A stretch of DNA of 64,000 bases from Thuidium tamariscinum (GCA_947034885.2 OX344751.2:39833082-39897081), one strand, 5' to 3'. Numbered from the stretch's first letter, positions 1 through 12,224 are shown. Numbers and translations are program-made. Notes: generated from the sequence alone by a model not told the origin.

Positions 1-108
1 CACTTTCAAAAGTGACCCTTTTCACTCCATTACGTATGAGTAGAGAGGGCACAAATAGGAACTTTTCCTTCAATCACATTAAATGTAAAAGTGTACCCCC
101 TTGGTTTC

Positions 109-115
109 TATAAAA
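109..115 (+). promoter_or_regulatory. Candidate TATA box of F-box gene A
   Basis: TATAAAA occurs in the 5' flank of F-box A, upstream of a stretch (CTCCTGCAT onward) conserved before F-box genes B and C. The corresponding position before B and C reads AAAAATAAG, a weaker match. The call rests on sequence and position only. Confidence 0.35.
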
Positions 116-362
116 ACAAACTCCTGCATCGAGGACCTTCTTCAGTTTACCAAGGGTCTAACTTACTGAAAGCTCGCTGGGTTAGTTAGTTGCAGATATA
201 GTTAAGCTTAGCTCTTTGACTTCCGTTAACTTGTCTTAAATCACAGCGTTTGCCAATATTACCTGCAGGTTGCTTTATCAACCTTGGAACCAGGAGCCTG
301 GTCCTACGAACGACGAGCTCGGGCTGCATGCGCTTCTGTCGAACGTGAATTAATGCCTTTTG

Positions 363-522
363 GAGGCCGAACTTTTATTAGGTCTAGCTGCTGTACTGTA
401 ATATATATACTGTTCATGTATATCAGTAGAAGTTCTCGATCCAATCATGAACCTGGTCGTTTGCGAGACGGTCTTCAATCTTCTTATTAGCTTCAGTTTC
501 TGTATCACATGATTTTTCGCTC
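363..522 (+). repeat. Direct repeat copy 1 (arm A only)
   Basis: About 160 bp starting TTGGAGGC and containing a small palindrome around a TATATATAC core. It is a direct repeat of 3017-3183 in the same arm with a few substitutions and a 4-base indel (GAGACGG versus GAGCTAGACGG). It ends exactly where near-identity with arm B begins, and the equivalent part of arm B lacks it. Confidence 0.8.
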
Positions 523-872
523 TGTTGTTGATGTGTATTTCTTAGCATGCATGCGAATATGAATTCCAGTAGTTAATTGTTGCTGTGTCAATTCAGACCT
601 GCAGTTGGCCGTGGATCCCAGTCTGCGGGAGGATGTTTTCGCTTTCTAGGTCAGCGACAACGTGACCTTCAGTTTCTTTAGGGTTTATCATTCACATCGG
701 CTGAGAGCCATACAGCAGAAGGGGTCACCCCAAGATGTCGACAATTCAAGGAACATAACAAAAACGCAAATGTAGGGACAAACATGGCAGCTGGGCCACC
801 GACATAGTCTCGGAATACTTCGATGGCGATCATGTAGAACCTTCAAAATTGGAATTACGAAGCTCACGCGAC

Positions 873-1976
873 ATGCCTGTCTCAGGCAAGATCATTTCCG
901 AGGATCCGAACATGCTCAATCCTGTTCTTTGGAGAACTCTTCCCAAGGAGTTGCTGCTTCTGGTTTTTGCACGCCTGCCAGTGCCTGATATCACCCGGCT
1001 GCGCAGTCTCTCGAAGGAATGGTACAAAGACATGGCTACTGTAAATTCGGAAATTAACCAAGCCTGTGACGAAAGTAGTCCCATAATGATTGCAAGTTTA
1101 TCATGGTCAGGCCATGCACAGTATGATCATTTTAGTAGAATATTTAATCCAGGATTTCATGTTGCAATCCTCACACAGAGATCACATTCATCCTCCGGTT
1201 TGCGTTTGGGAGATCCCAATCCTCATAAACATCGATGGGATCATATGGGTGCACGCCACGGTGGATTGGCGTGTTTTGTCTCCACTTGGAAACCCAGTAA
1301 AGCCAACCCCCTGTGCATTGTTGTGGTGAATCTCCTGACACGAGTTCAGCATAAACTCCCACCTCTCCAGTATGTTTACTCCACCCCACCCAAAATGATG
1401 CACATCGAAGTCGACTCTAAAACCAAGTGTTACAGGGTGGTGGTGGTTGGGAAACACGTGGAAGGCCGTCTGACTGTAGAGATGTATGATTCCGGTGTAA
1501 GGCAATGGACCAAAGCAACAACGGCACTTGGTTTCATTGTTGGTATTGCACACGAATGGGGGTATATAGGTAATGGCTATGACGGGACTTTCGAAAACAC
1601 AAGCAGAATTTGGAGTGTTTGTGACCTTGCTAAAGATGAACTAAAGCGTTGTGATGAAAAGGGTCCTTCCAAAGGAGCATCAGTGAGGAGGTATGCGGTT
1701 CAGAAGGACTGCATGTTTGTGCTGCACAAGAACGCATCCAAGGGTGAAAATTTACCAGTGGGAGGTTATTGCATCACCAAGTATCGGTTGCAAAGTAGTT
1801 TGATGGATTGGGTTCAGGAGAGGTCCTACTTGTGTCCTCCTATTGAAGTCCTTTTGGAGAGGGAGTGTTGCTTGATGACCCTCTTTGTATGTGAAGGCTT
1901 TTTGTTGTGGGTTCAACCGTATTGTTTAGTTTGTGAGCGCCCTTCTTGGCTTTTAGACTTATCTACGGAAGAGTGA
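873..1976 (+). CDS. F-box/kelch-type protein, gene A
   Basis: Predicted 367-residue F-box protein, by family a substrate adaptor of SCF ubiquitin ligases in the cytosol or nucleus. The F-box is at residues 19-58 (core LPKELLLLVFARLPVP, then a SLSKEWY segment). The rest has the aromatic, beta-rich look of plant kelch/FBA C-terminal domains, for example a VVVVG run followed by EMYDS and RQW. I chose the ATG at 873 because the upstream in-frame ATG at 735, used by paralog C, is followed by TAA at codon 8. The C-terminus is also cut: TGA at 1974 replaces a Trp codon that is intact in paralog D, and 26 further in-frame codons (SSLPNSF to WNVVP) remain readable after it. The gene is otherwise uninterrupted, so it may be functional with shortened ends. 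Its twin in the other arm differs by one residue (Gly/Ser). Confidence 0.75.
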   Translation: MPVSGKIISEDPNMLNPVLWRTLPKELLLLVFARLPVPDITRLRSLSKEWYKDMATVNSEINQACDESSPIMIASLSWSGHAQYDHFSRIFNPGFHVAILTQRSHSSSGLRLGDPNPHKHRWDHMGARHGGLACFVSTWKPSKANPLCIVVVNLLTRVQHKLPPLQYVYSTPPKMMHIEVDSKTKCYRVVVVGKHVEGRLTVEMYDSGVRQWTKATTALGFIVGIAHEWGYIGNGYDGTFENTSRIWSVCDLAKDELKRCDEKGPSKGASVRRYAVQKDCMFVLHKNASKGENLPVGGYCITKYRLQSSLMDWVQERSYLCPPIEVLLERECCLMTLFVCEGFLLWVQPYCLVCERPSWLLDLSTEE

Positions 1977-2580
1977 AGTAGTCTGCCGAACTCCTTCAGC
2001 AAGGAGCTGATTCTTGGGACAGTGATGACTCAGGCTTCTTGGAACGTTGTACCATAGTGCATAGTGGATTGTGTATGTTCAAATGTACCAAGGGATTTGG
2101 TACTCCAAGTAAAGGTTTATCTAGGTATAGAATATTGTATTGTATATAGCTTGGTGTAATGGTGTGATTTTGAAGTGTACAATTATGTTTGTGATTTCTT
2201 TAGTTTCTTTTCTAGGCAAGGGAATGCAAGTGTTCACTTGCGTGAATTTTCCTTTTCCACCCAATCAATGCGGCAATTGACCTAGCTTTGGTGACTTTCA
2301 TGCTCTACTTGAGTCACTCTACTTTTCCATAATTTGGTCCTACCCATGTTTCTTTGACAAAAGGTTTCATGGGCTTTCTATTGCCTAAATATTAGAAAAT
2401 TGGGTCTTTTCAAAGCACTTGTTGAATTTGTAGTAGACATTCTAGCTTCTGAGTTCAAATGGTGAGCATACTTTTGTATTAAGTTGTCTCAAGTAGTTTA
2501 GCTCGGCAAACATTGTACTAGACTTTGTGTTGTAGAGCTTTTGTTTGAGCCAATTTTACCATTTGACTTTTAACTTGTGG
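1977..2580 (+). other. 3' flank of F-box gene A
   Basis: No gene seen. It begins with the untranslated remnant of the old F-box C-terminus (to the TAG at 2055), then AT-rich 3' flank that is conserved in the other F-box units (reverse complement of 19610-20213, and related to 47215-47818 and 62895-63418). The shared homology with units C and D ends near 2577. Confidence 0.6.
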
Positions 2581-3012
2581 GTGATTGCAAGAAATCCTTG
2601 TCCTTTTTTTGTCCCCTTAACCTTTAGTAGGTAGATTCTTGCTCACAACTTTTGCATCTTTTGTTCACTTGACTTTAAACTTGATATGAAGGTGCCTACA
2701 AAAGTTTTACATTTTCTCTAATTTTTTCAATATTTTCAGAATTATTTTATTATTTTTAAATTGCCACCAATTGGGTGTCCACTTTGGCCATTTTAGGGGG
2801 GTTTAGTCCTAGTTTGGACCCAAAAATGCAAATTTTGAGCTAAAAATTGGCATGCAAGGACCTCACCTAAAGTTACATAAGACCACAAAGAGATTTTTCA
2901 AAAATACTATATTGTTCAACCTCCGCATGTCATCAAAGTGGCTGACTTTGCACAATTGTAGAGAATAGAATTAATTTTTTCCAAAGATGAAATTTGCTGA
3001 AAAAGAAAGACT
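2581..3012 (+). repeat. AT-rich dispersed repeat, copy 1
   Basis: Starts with GGGTGATTGCAAGAAA and includes the conserved block CCAATTGGGTGTCCACTTTGG followed by a CCAAAAATGCAAATTTTGAGC-like block. Diverged relatives lie at 13990-14190 (minus), 19178-19609 (minus, the palindromic partner), 45835-46265 (plus) and 61505-61930 (plus). No coding capacity or terminal repeats are visible. It is probably an old non-coding transposon fragment. Confidence 0.65.
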
Positions 3013-3016
3013 TTTT

Positions 3017-3183
3017 GGAGGCTGAACTTTTATTAGGTCTAGCTGCTGTACTGTAGTATATATACTGTACATGTATATCAGTAGAAGTTCTCGATCAAAT
3101 CATGAACCTGGTCGTTTGCGAGCTAGACGGTCTTCAATCTTCTTATTAGCTTCAGTTTCTGTATCACATGATTTTCTGCTCTG
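3017..3183 (+). repeat. Direct repeat copy 2
   Basis: Partner of 363-522 in the same orientation. Its palindromic counterpart in arm B is 19007-19173, where no second copy exists. Confidence 0.8.
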
Positions 3184-4452
3184 AATTGAAGTTCTTAACT
3201 TGGCTGCTGGCATGGGGATCGACCGGATGACTGCATGCATGCGCGCATCTACACAACATTTCTGATTGCGAGGCCTCATCCCAAGACTTGTGACACCCAG
3301 TCATTGAAAATGAATCTAACGTAGCAATCAAGAATACATGTGGAATTCTAAAACCCGGCTGCCACTCTCACACAACTGAAAATATGGTCGTCAGGGCGAC
3401 CTGGAATCCAGCGCAGTGCTGCTTGATCGAGAGAGATCGAGAGAGATCAACTTGACTCAGTGCAGTCTACACTAACTTCAGCAGCCATGGACCTAGCTAA
3501 TTGCACAGGTGAGTCCCGGGCTTGAGCGATTTGGTGGTCTCAATCGATTGCACGATTGCCGTTGTGCTGCAACACTCATTTGGAGCACCGAGATCGGAAA
3601 AAATGTAAGATAATTGCACCTCATGGCAGGTAACCCGTTTCGGAAACCAACCTCTCAAGAAACGTGCATAGTAGACGGGCAAGAAACGCTGATTCGGACC
3701 ACTTTAGGTACAAAAAGGAAACATGACGAACGAAGAAATCGAGACAGACAAATCAGGCTCACTGATAAACATTGATTCGTAACATTTACAAAAATGCCTC
3801 AGCAGTACCAGGTCGAATTCTCTTGCAGCTGTGAGACGAGACAGATACCAGAATGCACAAGTAGGTCATCATTTGTGTTCACAAGCAGCACTTACAGCAA
3901 CTGCAACATGTACTTTGACAGCTCTGATTTTACAATTTAGAAAAAACAGCATACAGGGATATATGTGTAATCTCAGAGTCAGATGTTCAAGTTCTACTCT
4001 AAAGCTCATGCGGTGAACAAAAAATACATTTGAAACTCTTAACACATCATCAGCAAGCCTGAATTTACTTTCTTTGATTACAAATTACAACTCACTGAAA
4101 GTTCTTGCACACTTAACGTGGCCGGACTCTCTAGTACGTACACATGTATCGATTGATCAAGTCTGATAATATATACTGCAGTTCGAGTAAGTAGCACCGG
4201 CTGAACCTGAGCATTCAACTTCCAGGATGAACTAGGTTTGAATAACATTCCAGAATGCCCTACACAGCAAAGAGCTCACTCCACTCACTTGTGGATAAAT
4301 CCACGAGCCCAAAACACAAACTTCACCCATGAACCTTGGTGTGCAATTACATCAGACACATGGCCAAAAATTTCTCCACTAAAAGCTCCACAGAAAATGG
4401 GCATGCACATGATCTCCATCGCACCCAAATGGATGGTTTGCTTTCTAAGCAT
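3184..4452 (+). other. Low-copy stretch without recognisable gene
   Basis: Base composition is less AT-rich than the surroundings, but all open frames are short (under 65 codons) and none resembles a known protein. A short tandem GATCGAGAGA motif lies near 3428-3447. Possibly decayed genic or transposon sequence. It is mirrored at 17738-19006. Confidence 0.4.
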
Positions 4453-4753
4453 CTTGTACAATTTTAGGTGCATATGACTTTGCGCAAGGGAAACTGGAAC
4501 GTTACAGTAAATACAACCAATCTGTGATTGACTCAGTGCTGAAGAAGGACAAAATGTTTGTGTTGCAGGACCAAATACAAGCGGGCATCTGTTTGCAATT
4601 GGACCAAATACAAACGGACATCTGTTTGCACTTGGCCCTGCAATACAAACATTCAGTCCTTCTCAAGGACCAAGTCAATCTCAGAGGGGCTGTATTTAGT
4701 GTAAAGCTCCAGTTTCCCTTGAGCAAAGTCATATGCACGTAACATTGTACAAG
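4453..4753. repeat. Foldback element with internal 33-bp tandem repeat
   Basis: An imperfect 301-bp inverted repeat centred near 4603. The left arm starts CTTGTACAAT, then GTGCATATGACTTTG and AAGGGAAACTGGA. The right arm ends with the reverse complement of the same series. The centre holds two 33-bp tandem copies of a GGACCAAATACAA...TTTGCA unit (4569-4601 and 4602-4634). It could fold into a long hairpin if transcribed. The structure fits a foldback or MITE-like insertion. No empty site is available to prove its borders, because both palindrome arms carry it. Confidence 0.7.
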
Positions 4754-6590
4754 TTAAACAATTTTAAAAAAAGGACTATCTACATTAGGCAAATTGTGTA
4801 AAGGACCCAAAAAGGAACCACATGGCAGTACCAGTTGCTATGGTTGGACCGTTGCCTTGTGCCCAAAACATATATTTCTATTGTAAGACCGCCTTCTCTA
4901 TAGCCTGCTACAACAACCCGGCCTGATAACGTTTTGTATGAGAGTCCAGAGACTTTGACTTAGGCAGCATTATAGGCACAGGGGCTTGCCCTTCGGGGCT
5001 CTCCACAGCAAGATATTTGAAGCACCCCAATCCTCCAAGACTTGCCTCTACCGTGGCCCGTGTCCGCTGATTGCTCGGTTGTGCTCACCAAGAAAATTGC
5101 GGATGGAAGTGAAAGACATATTGCATCGATCTGCCTTTGCCGAAATCATATACGATTGACAAAAGAAGTCGATCATTGACAGCACATGCACCTGAGTGTT
5201 GAAACAAGAGCAACCATGCCGGGGCAAGCTTCGTGAAGTGCGACATGCAAACTCTGTGGTCGTTTCCGATTCCGCTCCTTCAAGAACAACAATGAGAATG
5301 GGGTTTCAGTTCACAACAGAATCGTCATGTTTGTTACATTGGAGTGGTCAACCGTAAATTCGGAACTGGACGTTGTTGATTTTACACTGAAACTACATCT
5401 CAAATTTGTACTTGTCCTAGAATTTAGAGCCCTGGGGTTTCAGCTCAGCAACAAAAAACACAATTGAGCCCCTCCAACTCCCCAATTGAGCACACCCAAA
5501 TTTTCCAAAATAATAAAAATATGGCCGGGAAGGTTTACAGGGTTACTTTACGATATGTACATGGAGTTCAGCATTTAGCAGTTCTTGACCGTTGCCAGTG
5601 TGACCCACATCCGTATTCACGTCAAGAAGCAGCTCCGCCACCTTTCCAAAGAACACACATTCCATCCCGCACGCATATGAAAAGCTAGCTTCGTGAACAA
5701 GAAATCTTCACAACATACAAAGCTCACGCAACACCACTTTGACCAAGCTGCATCATTCAGAGAGCACAAGTGCCGTTGGCATGAGCACTCTCCACTCCAA
5801 CCCTCACAAGCTGAGAATGCATTGCACCTCTAAGTTGAAAGGATTAATTTACAAACACGTACAATCATCCCCCATTTGCCAAGCACTTCGATTTCCAGAA
5901 GAACACCGATCGGCTTCTGATGCATCTTGAAGAGCTGGGAAGAGGAACGTCACTCTCACAAATTAAACAAGCACTTTCATCATTTGCAAGGACCTATTGG
6001 TACCATACCTGAAACCCTCCCAAAACACTCACGTTCGACCTGCGCGCATCAATGGCTGGGAAGCGCGACTACACCGCAGCCACAGTAGGTGTGGAATTCG
6101 TACCCGACCTACCTTCGGCTCTCAGCATCCGTTAACTAAGTCACTCTCTTACATTGCCCAGCCAGGCAGCCCTACTGGTGAAGGAAAGTTGACGATGGTC
6201 AGGAGCACAAAAGCTTTGAACGTAAGAATTCATACTCTTGCAAATCAGATACATTGGGTTGGTCATGAAGCTCATACTTATAAGCGGGCACACTTGATCA
6301 GAGGTGGTGGGTGGTAAGCTCACTTCCTGCAGAATGGGCAACTTGAACAAGACACCTGGTGGCTGGTGCAGAGCTGCTTAGACGGTTCTCCATTACTTCT
6401 CATGATTTGAGCTTGGGTGGCAAGACCTCAAATCAACTCTCTTTTCATTACAAAGTCATGATTGGTGAATACGCAATGGAGTGGCGTTATAGTGCTTGTT
6501 TGCTTGAGGTAGGACGTCTATGGTGCACTCATTTTAAGAGCTGGAAATTAATTAGGGGAGGCTGAACTTCTTGAAACATTTTTCTCTATA
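4754..6590 (+). other. Low-copy stretch without recognisable gene
   Basis: Moderate GC with only short open frames (under 110 codons), none with recognisable domains. A tRNA-like B-box resemblance near 6090 was examined and discarded. Mirrored at 15600-17436. It may be decayed genic DNA. Confidence 0.4.
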
Positions 6591-7439
6591 ACTTTCTACA
6601 AAGGCAAATGGAATTGGCAAATAACCCAAGTTGTTTCATAATTTTTGGAGCTTTGTGGAATTAGTTATAAATTTTTGAAGTTAAATAGGTAATGGTCACA
6701 AAAATCTTGAGTTCCACTTCTTGAAATGTACAAGATTTGTACATTTTTAGCACAATCCAAAAGCAAAATGTTTAAATGGTGTACACTTGTGGAGGTGGAT
6801 GCTTTTAGGGCCTAAGCACTTGACAAACCTCCTAGCTTATGCTTTGTACTCATTCAACCGCGTTTTGTTTTGATTTCATTTTTCATTCTTAGCCCTCGAA
6901 GGATTTAATGTAGGCTATTAGTTATGAGGAATATTGTCTAATATACATGAAAATATGTGATGATAGTTAGTTTTTCAAATTTATAGTTATTTTTTGTGAA
7001 ATTATTGTGGAATAAATACATTGTTTTCTTTATTATTCCTACATACTTATATTATTTAGTCCCATAAATTTAAAACTAATTGAGGTATTCAAATATTGGT
7101 GTATTTTAGTTTATACACCTTCGTTGTAATTTCTTTTGATGCTCATGTTGAGCACATGCAAGTTCTTTTTGTTGATTGCATTTGGTATTGTTATAAAGAA
7201 GTTATGAAATGTGACCATTTCTAGGTCAAGTGCCAAATTTTAGAAGAAAAAAAATTTAAGACACATCTAATCATAAACATTATAAAATTCAAGAATTTTC
7301 TTTGTGGATATTGCAAGATTTTAGCATTTGAATTGGAAAAAAAATCATTTTATGGCCTTCCAAAAACTTGGGTAGCTACACTTCAAAAGGTTGCATTTGT
7401 ATTGAAAAATGCCCTAAAATAGTGGTGTTTCTTTGGATT
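6591..7439 (+). other. AT-rich inner end of palindrome arm A
   Basis: AT-rich DNA with no gene, mirrored at 14752-15600. The inner border falls within TTTGGATT at 7432-7439. Confidence 0.6.
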
Positions 7440-8018
7440 CATTGTTCAAGGCAATTTGGCTAAATGCTTCAAAATTTTAGATCATTTGAAATTGTTAAAA
7501 GCAAGAATATAGGTTTTGACATCTTTTGTGGGATTTTATGAGAAATTTCATAGAAAAATTTTAAATTGTTTGGTGCTTAACAATTTTTTTAAATTGGTGG
7601 CTATTTACAACTATGATTCATTTATACATACTTCTTAGTTCTGAAATATTATTGAATTTATTTAATATAGAATACTTGTTTGTATAAAACATTTATTAAC
7701 GTTTTCATTTGGTCTTGATGATTTAATCTTGTCAATGTACGATTTTCTTGATGAACTTTTGTCATGATTCATGGATTTATAGAAAATTAATTTATGATAT
7801 AGAACTATTGATTTAGAATGTGGAATTTCTATTTTATTTATTTATTTTTGAATGAAATAGTAAATGAAAATTAAAAAAATTCAATCAAAAATAAAAATTA
7901 AAAAATTAGATTTAAAAGAAAAATAAGAGTAATAAATTTGATGATAATATTTGAAATAAAGATTCAAGAAAATACAAATAATCACCTTTTCTGCATCTTT
8001 GCATCTTCCTGTTCTAGA

Positions 8019-8372
8019 CATAAGAAGATTTTTCAGCAGTTGTACAAGACTGCGAGTTCCCAAATGCTGGGAACGCATTGGGAACTCTCGGACCGCGATG
8101 CTGATGTGGTTGAGCGACTGCCACGTCAAAAAAAAAAATTAATTAATTTTAATTAAATAATTTTTTTTTTAAATTAAAATTTTGAATTTTTTTTTAAAAT
8201 AATTTTTTTTCTCTTTAATACATTCTGAAGTTTTTTGAAAAACAAAAAATTGAATTTAATTTTTTTCAAAATTCAAAAATTCAGACCAACAGGGAGCTGG
8301 TCTGCAACAGTGGGAACAATTTCGGGGAACACCCCTGAAACGGTCTTCTGGGGGCCCAAAAATCCTCTTATG
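8019..8372. mobile_element. CATAAGAGG-family MITE, copy 1
   Basis: 354 bp bounded by inverted termini CATAAGAAGATTTTT and AAAAATCCTCTTATG. Inside, near the left end, is a GAGTTCCCAAATGCTGGGAACGC-type hairpin and a TGATGTGG...GCCACGTCA pair, then an AT-only core. The same layout is seen at 37004-37318 and 39176-39452. It is non-coding and non-autonomous. The superfamily is not clear. Confidence 0.7.
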
Positions 8373-8557
8373 AAGGGCTGTAGTCATTTGAACAATGAGC
8401 TGCATAAAAATCCATTAGTTCAAGATTACCTTCTCTTCATGTTACAAAAATTAAATGTTGTTCTTTCTTCTACAATAGTAATTGCCAAATGTTGTTGTCA
8501 AATACTATTGTATTCAATTGTCAAGCTTGAAAAAAACATGATTATAAAATTTTATTA

Positions 8558-8583
8558 AATATATATATATATATATATATATT
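8558..8583. repeat. (AT)n microsatellite
   Basis: An uninterrupted AT dinucleotide run of about 24 bp in the palindrome spacer. Confidence 0.9.
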
Positions 8584-11500
8584 ATTAATATTTTTTAGAG
8601 ATGTTATTTAAATAAATATAATTGATAGGATATACCAATTTTAATAATCAGGTATAATAGTTGTTTAAAAATGGTTGCATGTTTGTATGCAAGGTTAGCA
8701 TTCTTACAATACAATGAAAAAAACTCTTCAAATTTGGTATGTCCATCCAAAAATGTGAATAAGATTTTTTTTTGTATAGAAGTTGTAGACAAAAGTATTT
8801 TTTTGGTAGAGGAATTGGGTAGTGCAAATAGGGCTTAAAATAAACCTTACAAATTATATTTAGGCATGTCTAATTGTAAAATCCAGTTCTAAAGTATCCA
8901 AACAATTTATGCATTAAAAACTTTCAATGGAGTTTGACTATAAAGATTGCAAGTTTATAGCATTTGAAGTGAGTTTATGAAATTAGATTCTCTTATGATT
9001 TTTTTGACTATCTTTAAAGACACGAAAACATTTGTTAAATTAATATGAAATCTATTTATTTATTTTTAAATATTCATATTCAAATTGATAATAGCTATCA
9101 AAAGCAAAATGAAAACAGAAGTTGCAAGAAAATGAATAGAAAGAGTTGAAAGAGGTGAAATGATGCCCCAAATTTTAAAAAAGCTATTGGTCTTTAAGGA
9201 TTATTTAATTTTATAAATTTTTATTTATATATTTGAAAAAATTGATATATTTTTATTCATAAAATATTTTTATTTTTATTTTTATTTGGTTTTGCATTTG
9301 TCAATTTTGATCATGTTTGATATTGTAGATTAGAAAAAATTTGCCTTTGTCACCATTTTAACTTTTGTAATTTGAAAATATTAATTTTTTTATTTTAAAA
9401 TTTTTTGATTAATTTTAAAAAAAAATTTACAGTAAAAATATTTATTATGGTGATTTATTAATACAAATTATTTATTTGTAAAAGTTAATGCTTAGAAATT
9501 TTTATTTTTTATTTTATCGTTATTATTTTGAAACTTCTATTTATTTTTTATTTTTTATTTATTTTAAGAGTCTACATAAACCTAAAAGGTTCTAATTCTG
9601 TGTATATTACAAGTGGACTAGCCAACTCCATTTACAATTAAATGTTAGCTTCTTACCACTCACATAAAAAATCCACCACATTTTAATACATATAATTTTT
9701 AATTAAATAATTTTATGTCAAATATAATGTAAATGTATTTTGGTAGATATATTAGATTACAAAATCATTTATATTTATATATTTAATATTTTAGTCATTT
9801 ATAAGTTTAATTCAGTAATTTTAGAAATTTTATGATCTACAAAAATATTATTGGATATTTTAGACTATAAAAAATTTATTTATATTTATATTTATATTTT
9901 TAATCATTTAACCATTTAATAATTTTAGAAATTTTATGATAAATCCAACAATAATTTATAAGTTTTATTCAATAATTTTTAAAATATACAACAATAATCT
10001 ATAGATTTAAAAAAAAAAAAATTTACTTGGAGAATTATAAAAATATCTGGATAATTTCAACATCAAACAAGGATTGATGAAAGAAAGTTAGTGGTAGCTA
10101 GCCAACAAGAATTTTGATTATTATAAAACAAAGCTAAGGTTAGTGACAATTAGCTACTAAGACTTATGGTTGTTAGAATGAAAGTTAGTGTAAATATTGT
10201 TTAGCTACCAAGAATTATGTTCATTTGGAGTGTATATAAAAACAACCACTATTGATTTCTCTTGCATTCTTTCTTTTAAATCCTACTTCTTTAAGCTATA
10301 TTACTTGTAGTTTTGTTAAGCTTTTTTTTGTCTTGGATCCTTTATTCTTGATCTTATTATTTTCATCAGATATTTTTATGGACTCTTTGTTATTGAGAAA
10401 ATTTGGATGTTGAATTGTTTGTTGGTAGACTATTAATTGACATTGAGTGATCCTTTGCACATGTAGTTTTTATTCATGTAGCGACTCTAATTTATTTATT
10501 TGTATATCTTATCTATTAGCCAATTTATTTTTCTTCCATTAGTTTGGAGTGGAAATAAACAAAGTTGCCTTCTATATTTCTTCTAACACAATTTGTTTTT
10601 CTTACATTGGTTTAAAGTGGGAAAAAAGCAATTGGCCTCTATATTCCTTATAGTCCAAACGCTCAATTTATTTAACTTTCAATGGTTTAAAGGTTGTAAG
10701 AAGGTTATAGGACTTTATAATTTTTGCTTTTCCAGACAATTTGATTTACCTCCATTCAATCGGTTTAAAGGATTATAAGAAAGCAATTGGCTTCCATGCT
10801 TCTATTAATTCAATTTATTTAATCTCTAGCAATTTAAAGGGGGGCATGAAGGCAATTGGCCTTTCAGCTTCCCCTAGCCAATTTATTTACCTCCATTGAT
10901 TTAATGCGTGAAAAAAAGGTAATTGACGTCTATATTTGTTCTATTCTAATTTATTTCACCTTCAATGGTTTAAATTTCGTACCTAAAAATGTATATGGAG
11001 AGAAATAGAACTTCTCAATTCTCAATTGACTCCAAAAAAAAGGGTCAAGAATGTTATAAATTGTTATTATAAAAATTAAATTAAAAAACAATCTAATGAC
11101 CCTTCAATTGTTGTCATAATGAAAATAAAACTAATTTTTTATTTATTATAGGTCTTATTGCATGGTTATTGAATATTTGCATTCATTGTTCTAGGCATTA
11201 CTTAGTAAAGATATAAATTTGGTCGCATTGATTTTATATGTATGTTTTGAACTCATTGATTAGAGATTGAATTTAATTAATTAAATTCAAAAATTCAAAA
11301 ATATTGGTATTAAATCTTACTTATCTTCATATTTCTTGCATATTGAGCAAATTTGACTTAGATTATAGAATTGATACAAATTTTGCATTAGGTGCAATTA
11401 GATAGATTCTTTAAAAAGAACATTCACTAAACCAACTTGACAATAACATAAATCAAAGGCAATAGTTAAGGAATTTTGTGTATATTATTTCAAAGGATTG

Positions 11501-12185
11501 TCTAAGCTTTTTTATTAAGTGATAAAGCATACAATTGCATAACAAATTGACCAAATCTAAATAATCATTTAATTATTTGACCACCCTATAGTTACTAGGC
11601 AAAAATAGAACAATAATCATTTAATCAATAGCATTGGTAATGGATTAAGAACCAAATTATTATCTTTAGGAATAAAAATATTATTGTGTTTTAAAGTTCA
11701 AATGTTAGTCAAGTATGTTGTTACAAATTTCAAAATTCTATTTTAAAGTCACATTAGCCACATAAAGATAGACTATTTACACATTTCTTCTACAAAAGCA
11801 TCCCTATACTAGTGTTCTTGGATTTTTGTGAAATAAAGCAAGATCTAAATTATAGGTGGCAACAATTCTCCCCAAGTAATTTTTGATTTTTGTATACATA
11901 TATATTATAAAAATTAAATGTTTGATATTTATATATAATACTTTTATTTAATTATAATTTTGTAGAAAAATTATCAAAATGTTAAAAGAAATAAAAGTGA
12001 CAAGTTTCTCTAAAACAAATGAATTATTTCAAAGATTTCCAAATAAAAAATTTGAGGGATTTCTTAAAATTCGTTTTATCTCATAGAATTTATTTATATA
12101 TATTTTATATGTCTTTTATATTGCATTTTTTAATTTTTTAATTTTTTTAATAAATTTTAAATTTTAAATTGTTTTCATTTTATCA

Positions 12186-12190
12186 TTATA

Positions 12191-12223
<33 letters not shown>

Positions 12224-12224
12224 C
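12186..12224. repeat. (ATT)n microsatellite
   Basis: About twelve ATT units in the palindrome spacer. Confidence 0.9.

Larger units (their letters stand above)
1..522 (+). promoter_or_regulatory. Upstream region of F-box gene A
   Basis: This is the 5' flank and leader of F-box gene A. About 60-230 is recognisably homologous to the flank of F-box B (read on the minus strand around 22170-21950) and of F-box C, but clearly diverged, in contrast to the near-identity that begins at 523. A TATA-like TATAAAA lies at 109-115, about 30 bases before the conserved CTCCTGCAT motif; I infer a core promoter there. The stretch 363-522 is not in the B or C flanks and is a second copy of 3017-3183. No convincing coding region is present. 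Confidence 0.5.
523..7439 (+). repeat. Palindrome arm A (6.9 kb)
   Basis: The reverse complement of 14752-21667. Paired coordinates sum to 22190 throughout, apart from a single-base indel near 7412, which shifts the sum by one at the inner end. Differences I noticed are few: T/C at 536, T/G at 647, G/A at 1494, T/C at 5304 and the indel near 7412. At the inner border both arms read TTTGGATT and then diverge at once. At the outer border identity collapses at 523, although related but diverged sequence continues. The arm holds F-box gene A, an AT-rich dispersed repeat, a foldback element and several kb without a recognisable gene. Confidence 0.95.

Noticed and set aside
830-1553. Overlapping frames on the opposite strand of the F-box genes
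   Set aside because: These are shadow frames of the F-box coding sequence.
6040-6140. tRNA-like gene on the minus strand
   Set aside because: A GGTACGAATTCC word resembles a B box, but no cloverleaf with a matching acceptor stem could be drawn.
4285-6565. Short open frames of 60-106 codons in the palindrome arms
   Set aside because: Their duplication only mirrors the arm identity. They overlap on both strands and show no known domain or codon bias.
8347-8358. GGGGGCCC in MITE copy 1 as a third gene-capture element end
   Set aside because: The hairpin and the surrounding terminus sequence are absent; only the short G/C word is shared.
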